NCBI RefSeq assembly: GCF_002198735.1
Contig: NZ_MWLO01000160.1
Location: 1 to 47,962 of the forward strand
DNA: 47,962 nucleotides
Direction: 5' to 3'
Source of the DNA: Ideonella sp. A 288
GTDB taxonomy: Bacteria; Pseudomonadota; Gammaproteobacteria; Burkholderiales; Burkholderiaceae_C
The notes below the pieces were generated by a model that was given only the letters and a program-made list of their open reading frames with translations, made no database searches and had not been told where the DNA came from. Positions within the stretch are counted from its first letter, which is position 1, and every line of letters starts with the position of its first letter. The translations under genes and the position numbers were made by a program. Below, piece after piece: positions 41,212 through 47,962 of this stretch.

Positions 41212-41289
41212 CCGGCGCCGTCCCGCCGATCCTGCCGGCCGGCCGGCCCGGCGGGGCGACGCCACTGCGGCGCCGTCGCAGGGCCGGGC

Positions 41290-42711
41290 CTACAGCGCGA
41301 AGATCTTGCCCGGGTTCAGGATGTTCTTCGGGTCGAGCGCGCGCTTGAGCAGCCGCATCATCTCCACCGTGCCGGCGCCGGTCTCGTCGACCAGGAAGCC
41401 CTGCTTGTGCAGGCCGATGCCGTGCTCGCCGGTGCAGGTGCCGCCGCAGGCGATGGCACGCTGCACCACGCGCTCGTTCAGCGCCTCGGCGCGGTCGCGC
41501 TCCTCGGGCCGGTCGGGGTTCACCAGGTAGGCGATGTGGAAGTTGCCGTCGCCGACGTGGCCGACGATGTAGTGCGGCAACCCGGCCTCCTGGGCCTCGC
41601 GCTTGGCCGCGACCACGCAATCGGCCAGCTGCGAGATCGGCACGCAGGTGTCGGTGGTCACGGTGCGGCAGCCCGGGTGCATGGTCATCGCGGCGAAGTA
41701 GGCCTGGTGGCGCGCCGCCCACAGCTTGCTGCGCTCTTCAGGCGTGGTGGCCCACTCGAAGTCCTCGCCGCCGTGCTCGCTGGCGATCTCCTGCACCGTC
41801 TGCGCCTGCTCGGCCACGCTGGCCGGCGAACCGTGGAACTCCATCAGCAGCATCGTCGCCTCGCGCAGCGCCAGCTTGGCGTGGCGGTTGACGGCGGTCA
41901 CCGCGTTGGCATCGAGCAGCTCGCAGCGGGCGATGGGCACGCCGAGCTGGATCAGCTGGATGGTGGTGGCCACCGCGGCGCCCTCGTCGGGAAAGTGGCA
42001 GATGGCCGCGCTCACCGCCTCGGGCAGCGGGTAGAGCTTCAGCGTCACTTCCGTGATCACACCCAGCGTGCCCTCGCTGCCCACCATCAACCGGGTGAGG
42101 TCGTAGCCGGCGCTGGACTTGCGTGCGCGGGTGCCGGTGCGGATGACCTCGCCGCTGGCCGTCACCACCTCGAGCGCCAGCACGTTCTCGCGCATGGTGC
42201 CGTAGCGCACGGCGTTGGTGCCGCTGGCGCGGGTGGCCGCCATGCCGCCGAGCGAGGCGTTGGCGCCGGGGTCGATCGGGAAGAACAGGCCCGTGTCGCG
42301 GATCTCGCGGTTCAGCTGCTCGCGCGTGACGCCGGGCTGCACGGTGACCAGCAGGTCCTCGGGGCTGACCTTCAGGATCTTGTCCATGCGGCTCACATCG
42401 AGGCTGATGCCGCCCTGCACGGCCAGCAGGTGGCCTTCGAGCGACGAGCCGGTGCCGTAGGCGATCACCGGCACCGCATGCTCCGCCGCCAGCCGCACGG
42501 CGTCGGACACGTCGGTCGTGGACTCGCAGAACACCACGGCGTCGGGCGGCCGCACCGCGAACGGCGATTCGTCGCGGCCATGCTGCTCGCGCACGGCCGC
42601 GGCCAGCGACAGCCGGTCGCCGAAGCGCACGCGCAGGCCGTCGATCAGCGACGCCGGCACCGGCCGCGGGTCGACGTGGGGCATCAGGTGGGTGGGCAGC
42701 GCTGCGTTCAT
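41290..42711 (-). CDS. FAD-binding oxidase, D-lactate dehydrogenase/GlcD type
   Basis: The 473-residue enzyme oxidises a 2-hydroxy acid, probably D-lactate or a relative, passing electrons to a quinone or cytochrome. FAD-domain motifs are PVIAYGTGSSLEGHLLAV near 82-99, GANASLGGMAATRASGTNAVRYGTMRENVLALEVV near 143-177 and SAGYDLTRLMVGSEGTLGVITEVTLKL near 193-219. The metal-binding HVGDGNFHIAY near 388-398 is typical of GlcD and DLD. It diverges from the adenosyltransferase gene with a 96-base gap. The substrate is not fixed by sequence. Confidence 0.87.
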   Translation of the reverse strand: MNAALPTHLMPHVDPRPVPASLIDGLRVRFGDRLSLAAAVREQHGRDESPFAVRPPDAVVFCESTTDVSDAVRLAAEHAVPVIAYGTGSSLEGHLLAVQGGISLDVSRMDKILKVSPEDLLVTVQPGVTREQLNREIRDTGLFFPIDPGANASLGGMAATRASGTNAVRYGTMRENVLALEVVTASGEVIRTGTRARKSSAGYDLTRLMVGSEGTLGVITEVTLKLYPLPEAVSAAICHFPDEGAAVATTIQLIQLGVPIARCELLDANAVTAVNRHAKLALREATMLLMEFHGSPASVAEQAQTVQEIASEHGGEDFEWATTPEERSKLWAARHQAYFAAMTMHPGCRTVTTDTCVPISQLADCVVAAKREAQEAGLPHYIVGHVGDGNFHIAYLVNPDRPEERDRAEALNERVVQRAIACGGTCTGEHGIGLHKQGFLVDETGAGTVEMMRLLKRALDPKNILNPGKIFAL

Positions 42712-42807
42712 CGGATGCTCCAGGGGCGAAGGGCGGATTCTAGGAGTCGGCCGTCGGGGCGGGCGGCTTGGGGCAAGATGTCGGCCTTTGCACAAGGGCA
42801 CCAGCGC

Positions 42808-43407
42808 ATGGCCAACCGACTCACGCAGATCGCCACCCGCACCGGCGACGATGGCACCACCGGGCTGGGCGACGGCACCCGCGTGGCCAAGGACCACCTG
42901 CGCGTGCAGGCCATGGGCGATGTCGACGAGCTCAACTCGGGCCTGGGCGTGCTGCTGGCCGAGCCGCTGCCCGACGACGTGCGCTCGCTGCTGGTGACCA
43001 TCCAGCATGAGCTGTTCAACCTCGGCGGCGAGCTGTCGATCCCGGGCTACTCGCTGCTGAAGGACGAGGCGGTGGCCGCGCTCGATGCCGCGTTGGCCAC
43101 GCACAACGCCGCGCTGCCGCGGCTGGCCGAGTTCATCCTGCCGGCGGGCACGCGCAGCGCCGCGCTGGCGCATGTCAGCCGCAGCGTGGCCCGCCGCGCC
43201 GAGCGTGCGGTGGTCACGCTGGCCGCGCACGAGGCGGTGAACGACGCGCCGCGGCAGTACCTGAACCGCCTGTCCGACCTGCTGTTCGTGCTGGCCCGGG
43301 TGCTCAACCGCGCCAACCTCGACGGGCTGGGCGGCGACGACGTGTACTGGCGCAGCGAGCGGCTGGCCGCCCAGGCGGGCGGCAGCGGCGACGACGCTGG
43401 CGCCTGA
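42808..43407 (+). CDS. Cob(I)alamin adenosyltransferase, PduO/ATR type
   Basis: The 199-residue enzyme transfers the adenosyl group of ATP to cob(I)alamin to make coenzyme B12. It matches the PduO family: TRTGDDGTTGLGDGTRV near 10-26 (ATP loop), GDVDELNSGLG near 37-47, and the C-terminal SRSVARRAERAVV near 127-139, which carries catalytic-site Arg. The N-terminus is the family start MANRLTQI. The gene is on its own; cobalamin-dependent enzymes are not in the window. Confidence 0.92.
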   Translation: MANRLTQIATRTGDDGTTGLGDGTRVAKDHLRVQAMGDVDELNSGLGVLLAEPLPDDVRSLLVTIQHELFNLGGELSIPGYSLLKDEAVAALDAALATHNAALPRLAEFILPAGTRSAALAHVSRSVARRAERAVVTLAAHEAVNDAPRQYLNRLSDLLFVLARVLNRANLDGLGGDDVYWRSERLAAQAGGSGDDAGA

Positions 43408-43468
43408 GCGGCCGGGCGCGCGCCCGCGCTGGCATTCCCTTGGCGCCAGGGCGCGCCGCCCATCGGCG

Positions 43469-44047
43469 CTACCAGGTGCGCACCCGCCCCGTGTCGACGT
43501 GCACGAACTGCTCCTGCGCGTAGAGCCCGACGCCGCCGGCGCGCAGCGACCGGGCCGCATCGCGCAGGTCGGCCAGCGCGACGCCCGGCAGCCGCAGATC
43601 CAGCGCGCGGCCTTCGAGGTGCAGGCTGTGGCGCGCCACGCCGCCACCGCCGGTGCGGCGCAGGCGTGCGTTGGTGACCTCGCCGCGATAGCCCGAGATG
43701 ATCTCGAAGGCACCGCGGTGGCCGACCGCCTGCTGCAACTGGTGCAGCAGGTCGAACAGGCGCGGGTCGATGCGGCCGACCTCGCCGGAGTAGTGGTCGC
43801 GCAGGAAGCGGTCGAGCGTGCCCAGCGCCGCGGGCACGTACCGGCCGTCGACGGCGTAGGCCAGTTCCACCCGCTCACCGGTGTGGGTGTGCACCAGCGA
43901 CAGCACGCGCGGCCTGTCGGCCGGGCCCGCGGCGGCCCGCGCCGGGGTGGCGATCATGGGCAGGGCGGCCGTGGCCGCAGCGCCGGTGCCGAGCCGCGAG
44001 ACACGGCGCAGGAACAGCCGGCGGGCGGGGGCGTTGGGGTGGCTCAT
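43469..44047 (-). CDS. DUF882 (YcbK-type) peptidase M15-like protein
   Basis: The 192-residue protein has a twin-arginine type leader (RRLFLRRVSRLGTGAAATAALPM near 9-31), then the DUF882/peptidase M15 core: SLVHTHTGERVELAY near 50-64, DHYSGEVGRIDPRLFDLL near 85-102, ISGYRGEVTNARLR near 117-130, HSLHLEGRALDLRLPG near 140-155 and FVHVDTG near 182-188. The two His-and-Asp motifs are the zinc ligands of M15 enzymes, which cleave peptidoglycan stem peptides or are related. It follows the L,D-transpeptidase gene by 10 bases on the same strand. Confidence 0.9.
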   Translation of the reverse strand: MSHPNAPARRLFLRRVSRLGTGAAATAALPMIATPARAAAGPADRPRVLSLVHTHTGERVELAYAVDGRYVPAALGTLDRFLRDHYSGEVGRIDPRLFDLLHQLQQAVGHRGAFEIISGYRGEVTNARLRRTGGGGVARHSLHLEGRALDLRLPGVALADLRDAARSLRAGGVGLYAQEQFVHVDTGRVRTW

Positions 44048-44057
44048 GGCGGTGGTC

Positions 44058-45626
44058 TCACGGCAGATCGAGGGCGATGGATGCCCGCACGCGCCGACGC
44101 AGCGCGGCCTCGAGCGCCCGATCATGCCCGTACAGGTCGTCGAAGAAGTGGACGCGCCCGTCCTTGACGAGCGCCGTGCCATAGGTGATGAGCACGGCCA
44201 CCGGCGGGTCCACCCTCACCGCCGTGGATGGGCCTTGCGCCATCGCCTGGCGGATGCGCTCCTCGGTCCACCCCGGCTGGCCGTGCAGCGCGAAGGCGGC
44301 CAGCGCCGCCGGTTGCTCGACGCGGATGCAGCCGTGGCTGAAATCGCGGCGTGCCCGCTCGAACAACTGCACCGACGGCGTGTGGTGCAGGTAGATCGCG
44401 CTGCGGTTGGGGAACACGAACTTGATGTCGCCGAGGGCGTTGCGCGGCCCCGGCCGCTGGCGGATGCGCAACTGCCCGGCCAGCACGGCCTGCAGCTTGG
44501 CCTCTCCCAACACCTGATCGGCGCGTCCATCGGTACCGACGAATTCGAAGCCCTCGTGCGCCCAATGGCCGGGCTCGCGCCGCAGCCGCGGCACCAGTTC
44601 GTGGCGGGCGATCGAGGCGGGCACGTTCCAGAACGGCTTGAACTCGATCGAACGCAGCCACTCGTCGATCAGCGGGGTGCGCTTGTCCATCGCCTGGCCG
44701 ACGATGACCTTCATCTCGGCCGCGACCCGGATGCGGTCGCCCTGCACCTCGTAGGCGCGCAGCACGAACTCGGGGAGGTTCACCACGATCATGCGGGGCC
44801 CCTGGCGCCATGGCGTCCAGCGCAGCCGTTCGAGCGACAGTTCCAGCTGGCGCGCGCGCTGCCCGGGCGTCACCTGCAGCGCCGCCCAGGTGCTGCGGCC
44901 GATGACGCCATCGGCCTGCAGGCCGTGCCGCTGCTGGAAGGACTGCACGGCAGCGACCAGCCGGCCGTCGTGGACCGGCGCTGGGGGCGCCGATGCGGTG
45001 GCCTGGGGCTCGCGGGCGTCGAGGTCGCCCAGGGCAGCGAGCCGAGCCTCCAGCGCCGGCAGCCCGTCCCACGCCATGCCGGGTTCGAGCGCGCGGACGC
45101 GCTTGCCGGGTGGCAGGGGCAGTGCGGGCCAGCGCAGCGCCCAGGCCGGGTGGCCTTCGAGGGCGCGGTAGCGTGCCAGGGCCTCGCGCAGGCGGCCGTA
45201 CTGCGGCAAGGCCGGCTCGGCCTGCCGCACCGCCTGGGACAGGTCCTGCAAGGCCAGCGCGGCGCGCAGCGCTGCCGCCGGGTCGAAAGGTGACTGCCCG
45301 CGCGGGGCATCCGCCGGGGGCGCGCGCCCCACGTGCAGGTCGCTCAGGTAGCGCAGCATGGCCAGGGTGAGCGCCTGCTGCAGCCGGTCGGCCGCCGCAG
45401 GCCGCGGCGGCACGGCGGAGGACTGCTCCACCGCCCGACGCAGCGCTGCCACACTGTAGTCGCGCGGGTCCAGGCCGTGGCTGGCGGCGTCCGCCAGCAG
45501 CGCCACGGCGGCCGACGCCTGCGCGCCGGGCCGCGCGCCGTCGAACCACGCCAGAGGTGCCTGCGCCTGTGCCGCCCACGTGCCCAGGCCGAGCAGGATC
45601 AGCAGTGCACCACGCGCGCGGATCAC
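44058..45626 (-). CDS. YcbB/LdtD-type L,D-transpeptidase
   Basis: The 522-residue periplasmic enzyme makes or rearranges 3-3 peptidoglycan cross-links. After a leader (GALLILLGLGTWAAQAQAP, about 4-23) comes a helical scaffold, a PG_binding_1 domain (DGRLVAAVQSFQQRHGLQADGVIGRSTWAAL near 210-240) and the YkuD domain with the catalytic Cys in SHGCIRV (about 430). GTG 45626 is fixed by a GTGA overlap with the nitroreductase stop. The order nitroreductase, L,D-transpeptidase and DUF882 suggests one operon for the cell wall. Confidence 0.92.
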   Translation of the reverse strand: MIRARGALLILLGLGTWAAQAQAPLAWFDGARPGAQASAAVALLADAASHGLDPRDYSVAALRRAVEQSSAVPPRPAAADRLQQALTLAMLRYLSDLHVGRAPPADAPRGQSPFDPAAALRAALALQDLSQAVRQAEPALPQYGRLREALARYRALEGHPAWALRWPALPLPPGKRVRALEPGMAWDGLPALEARLAALGDLDAREPQATASAPPAPVHDGRLVAAVQSFQQRHGLQADGVIGRSTWAALQVTPGQRARQLELSLERLRWTPWRQGPRMIVVNLPEFVLRAYEVQGDRIRVAAEMKVIVGQAMDKRTPLIDEWLRSIEFKPFWNVPASIARHELVPRLRREPGHWAHEGFEFVGTDGRADQVLGEAKLQAVLAGQLRIRQRPGPRNALGDIKFVFPNRSAIYLHHTPSVQLFERARRDFSHGCIRVEQPAALAAFALHGQPGWTEERIRQAMAQGPSTAVRVDPPVAVLITYGTALVKDGRVHFFDDLYGHDRALEAALRRRVRASIALDLP

Positions 45627-46297
45627 GGGGCCGACGATGCCGTCGCCGCGGCGGCGCCGGGCCGGCCGACGGTCTGCGCCAGCAGCACCTCGTGATCGGG
45701 CCCGAGCGCCATCGCGCGGGTCAGTGCGTCGCCGTCGAACCAGCCCCGGATCACCGTGGACAGGCCGAGCGACGCGCAGGTGAGGTACACGTTCTGCGCC
45801 ATCGCGCCGGCGGCGGCGAAGGCATAGCCCTGGCGCCGCGCCGGCGGCACCAGCGTCATGCGGTCGTGGTCGGCGACGTAGATCAGGTCGAGTGGCGCGG
45901 TGTCGACGAAATCCTGGTAGCCGCTGACGCGCCGCACGTCGGTGGCGGCGGCCAGCCGCAACTGGTGAGCGGCGGGGTCGTAGACGTACAGGCCCTCGGC
46001 CAGCGCCGCATAGACCAGCACCTCCTGCGCGTTCATCGCGCTCGGCGCGGTGCGGCCGCCGAGCTCGGGGCGGTTGATGCCGGTGGCGGCCCACAGCACG
46101 TCGGCCAACTGCTGCGCCGTCAAGGGCTTCGGCGAGAACGCACGCTGCGACTGGCGCCGCCGCAAGGCGTCGACCAGCCGCGTGCCGCCACGGTGGCGCG
46201 CTGGCGGCAGCGCCTTCGCAGGCGCGCTGTCGCCCACCGGCGGGGCGGGCCGCAGCTGGCCCATCAGGCCCATCGCGAGCTTGGTGAGCGTGTTCAT
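45623..46297 (-). CDS. Nitroreductase family protein (SagB/ThcOx-like)
   Basis: The 224-residue protein has the flavin-binding nitroreductase pattern: LVDALRRRQSQRAFSPKPLTAQQLADVLWAATGINRP near 41-77 and MAQNVYLTCASLGLSTVIRGWFDGDALTRAM near 166-196. The first 35 residues (MNTLTKLAMGLMGQLRP) are an extra, mildly hydrophobic front. FMN-dependent nitroreductases reduce quinones or nitro groups; the SagB-like subset oxidises peptides. A link to the cell-wall genes that follow in the same operon is not obvious. GCCTG-GGAGG-like bases lie near the start. Confidence 0.84.
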   Translation of the reverse strand: MNTLTKLAMGLMGQLRPAPPVGDSAPAKALPPARHRGGTRLVDALRRRQSQRAFSPKPLTAQQLADVLWAATGINRPELGGRTAPSAMNAQEVLVYAALAEGLYVYDPAAHQLRLAAATDVRRVSGYQDFVDTAPLDLIYVADHDRMTLVPPARRQGYAFAAAGAMAQNVYLTCASLGLSTVIRGWFDGDALTRAMALGPDHEVLLAQTVGRPGAAAATASSAP

Positions 46298-46424
46298 CGG
46301 CAGGCCTCCGGGTCGCTTCGACGCACCGCAGCGTAGGCCAGCGCGCCGCCCGCCGATTGAGGCGGCGCAATCACGCCGGATCGGCGGCGCGGCTGGCGCG
46401 CGAATGCCCAGGCGGCAGGTCGGT

Positions 46425-46742
46425 TCAGTAGGCGATCGAGTTCGTCTCGACGTCGACCCGCACCACCGGCTTGCCAAGGGCGCCCGAGGCGGCGCGGGCG
46501 AAGCCGACGCGAAACTCGGCGTCGGTCTCGAAGCGCTTGGCGCCCACCGTGGTGGCGATGGCCAGCAGCTTGTCGGCCGTGAGCACCTTGCCGCTGGCGC
46601 GCAGCGGCTCGCAGTCGTTGGCGATGAACTGCTCGTCCAGCCACCGGCGCGCCTGTTCCGGGGGCAGGGCGTCACTCGCGCCCAGCGGCACGGCGGTTTC
46701 CTGGTCGGCGCTGAAGCGGATGAAAACTTCGTGACGCATCAT
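46425..46742 (-). CDS. Hypothetical cytoplasmic protein
   Basis: The 105-residue frame starts at ATG 46742 (or 46739), with AGGAGAACC before it, a strong start. The protein has MMRHEVFIRFSADQETAVPLG at the front, PPEQARRWLDEQFIANDCEPL near 27-47 and a C-terminal VRVDVETNSIAY, with no leader or membrane helix. I do not recognise its family. It lies 127 bases before the nitroreductase, in the same direction, and follows DAHP synthase with a hairpin between. Confidence 0.72.
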   Translation of the reverse strand: MMRHEVFIRFSADQETAVPLGASDALPPEQARRWLDEQFIANDCEPLRASGKVLTADKLLAIATTVGAKRFETDAEFRVGFARAASGALGKPVVRVDVETNSIAY

Positions 46743-46810
46743 GGTTCTCCTGCGGTGGAACGGACCGGCCCCTGTCGGCGACCGGCCCTGACATCCGTCA
46801 GCTTACGCCC

Positions 46811-46833
46811 AACGGCCGGCCGTGCAGGCCGTT
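46811..46833 (-). terminator. Possible weak terminator after DAHP synthase
   Basis: AACGGCC and GGCCGTT pair over seven bases around a nine-base loop, five bases past the DAHP synthase stop. There is no T-run on the minus strand, so this is a possible Rho-dependent or structural stop only. Confidence 0.35.
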
Positions 46834-46837
46834 TGGA

Positions 46838-47962
46838 TCAAGACTTGCGGCGGGCCGCCACGGCGTCGCTCAGCACCTGCAGCACGGTGAGCGAGTCGTC
46901 CCAGCCGATGCAGGCGTCGGTGATGCTCTGGCCATAGGTCAGCTTGGCGGGGTCGTCCTTGCCGGGCGTGAACTTCTGCGCGCCAGCGTGCAGGTGGCTC
47001 TCGACCATCGCGCCGACGATGCAGCGGTTGCCGGCGGCCATCTGGGCGGCCACGTCGCGGGCCACGTCCACCTGGCGCTCGTGCTGCTTGCTGCTGTTGG
47101 CGTGGCTGAAGTCGATCATCAGCTGGCAGGGCAGCTTGGCGGCGGTCAGTTCCTTGCAGGCCGCAGCCACGCTGGCGGCGTCGTAGTTGGGCGTCTTGCC
47201 GCCGCGCAGGATGACGTGGCAGTCCTTGTTGCCATTGGTCTGCACGATGGCCACCTGGCCGTTCTTGTGCACCGACAGGAAGTGGTGCGGCCGCGACGCC
47301 GCCTGGATGGCGTCGGTGGCGATCTTCAGGTTGCCGTCGGTGCCGTTCTTGAAGCCGATGGGCGCGGACAGGCCCGAGGCCAGCTCGCGGTGCACCTGGC
47401 TCTCGGTGGTGCGCGCGCCGATGGCGCCCCAGGCGATCAGGTCACCGATGTATTGCGGGCTGATCACGTCGAGGAACTCCACACCGGCCGGCACGCCCAG
47501 GCGGTTGATGTCCACCAGCAATTGGCGCGCGATGCGCAGCCCTTCGTGGATGCGGTAGCTCTCGTCGAGGTAGGGGTCGTTGATCAGGCCCTTCCAGCCG
47601 ACGGTGGTGCGCGGCTTCTCGAAGTACACGCGCATCACGATCTCCAGCGTGCCGGCGAACTTCTCGCGCTGGGCCTTCAGCTTGCGCGCGTACTCCAGCG
47701 CGGCGGCGGGGTCGTGGATCGAGCAGGGGCCGATCACCACCAGCAGGCGGTCGTCCTGGCCGTCGAGGATCTGGCGCACGTTGCGGCGCGTGTCGCCGAC
47801 GAGCTTCTCCACCGGCGTGCCGGCGATCGGGAAGAAGCGGATCAGGTGCTCGGGCGGCGGCAAGGGGGTCACCTCCTTGATGCGCTGGTCGTCGGTCTGG
47901 CTGGTCTTCTCGCTGAGCACGTAGCCATGGATGCCGTCGACCGGGGTGGCGGGGCTGCTGGG
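46838..47962 (-). CDS. aroG: Class I DAHP synthase (partial, runs off the right edge)
   Basis: DAHP synthase joins phosphoenolpyruvate and erythrose 4-phosphate, the first step of the shikimate pathway. The sequence matches the AroFGH class: RIKEVTPLPPPEHLIRFFPI near its front, VVIGPCSIHDPAAALEYARKL, RVYFEKPRTTVGWKGLINDP, GARTTESQVHREL, IGFKNGTDGN and MIDFSHANSSKQ, with the metal Cys (GPCS) and His. A GTG codon stands at 47920, but the frame stays open to the edge with credible residues (VDGIHGYVLSEK), so the true start probably lies outside. Allosteric type (Phe/Tyr/Trp) cannot be set here. Confidence 0.93.
   Translation of the reverse strand, partial: PSSPATPVDGIHGYVLSEKTSQTDDQRIKEVTPLPPPEHLIRFFPIAGTPVEKLVGDTRRNVRQILDGQDDRLLVVIGPCSIHDPAAALEYARKLKAQREKFAGTLEIVMRVYFEKPRTTVGWKGLINDPYLDESYRIHEGLRIARQLLVDINRLGVPAGVEFLDVISPQYIGDLIAWGAIGARTTESQVHRELASGLSAPIGFKNGTDGNLKIATDAIQAASRPHHFLSVHKNGQVAIVQTNGNKDCHVILRGGKTPNYDAASVAAACKELTAAKLPCQLMIDFSHANSSKQHERQVDVARDVAAQMAAGNRCIVGAMVESHLHAGAQKFTPGKDDPAKLTYGQSITDACIGWDDSLTVLQVLSDAVAARRKS

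Noticed and set aside
1-47962. CRISPR array, prophage, transposon, rRNA or tRNA gene
   Set aside because: No regular direct repeats of CRISPR type, no transposase or integrase motif, and no cloverleaf or rRNA stretch were recognised by eye. A tRNA scan would be decisive.

Overview
The window is GC-rich chromosomal DNA with dense genes and short gaps. Gene content (soxXYZA, NnrU, PrkA-YeaH-SpoVR, type 2 ArgC, beta-class GST) and codon use suggest a betaproteobacterium of the Burkholderiales, probably close to the Rubrivivax/Leptothrix/Ideonella group. That placement is an inference, because no rRNA gene is present. I found no tRNA, rRNA, CRISPR array, transposase or phage gene. The mnmG-rsmG-parA...parB block with two parS sites implies that the region lies near the chromosome replication origin.

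Layout. 0-2.2 kb: minus-strand soxX-soxY-soxZ-soxA (thiosulfate oxidation), which probably continues off the left edge. 2.2-5.7 kb: a two-subunit molybdenum hydroxylase (IorB/IorA type) and a carboxylesterase. 5.9-10.3 kb: a Tim44-like membrane protein, a TPR-like periplasmic protein, a MaoC dehydratase, an NnrU-like membrane protein and a YedK/HMCES protein. 10.3-15.9 kb: a probable metal-homeostasis locus with a TonB-dependent receptor, a His/Cys-bearing small membrane protein, a DUF3299 lipoprotein-like or periplasmic protein and a MacB/FtsX-like ABC pair. 16-22.4 kb: small proteins, DUF427, a Crp/Fnr regulator with an MmcB-like nuclease-fold protein, a large thioredoxin-domain protein, GST, ankyrin protein, exported deaminase and a cysteine-less glutaredoxin-like protein. 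22.6-26.1 kb: a translationally coupled S33 hydrolase-NatA-NatB set. 26.2-27.8 kb: a LuxR-type regulator between two lux-box-like sites, a divergent unknown gene, and a 20-codon peptide ORF followed by two very strong hairpins. 27.8-29 kb: a YkgJ-Crp/Fnr-DUF2892 set. 29.1-36 kb: mnmG, rsmG, parA, GNAT, argC (opposite strand), RBBP9-type hydrolase, parB. 36-41.2 kb: the prkA-yeaH-spoVR operon behind a near-consensus sigma-54 promoter. 41.3-48 kb: FAD-linked oxidase, PduO-type adenosyltransferase, a cell-wall cluster (DUF882 peptidase-like, L,D-transpeptidase, nitroreductase) and DAHP synthase, which runs off the right edge.

The points that most deserve a second look are: the LuxR locus, where the motif CTGTAAnnCTTGnCA occurs on both sides of the regulator and the downstream copy precedes a 20-residue peptide and a hairpin-rich transcript; the two parS sites inside the mnmG and rsmG reading frames, with parA and parB separated by unrelated genes; the sigma-54/NtrC-like control region and long-stem hairpin before prkA; and the zinc-regulon-like gene set whose usual DUF2796 partner is absent.
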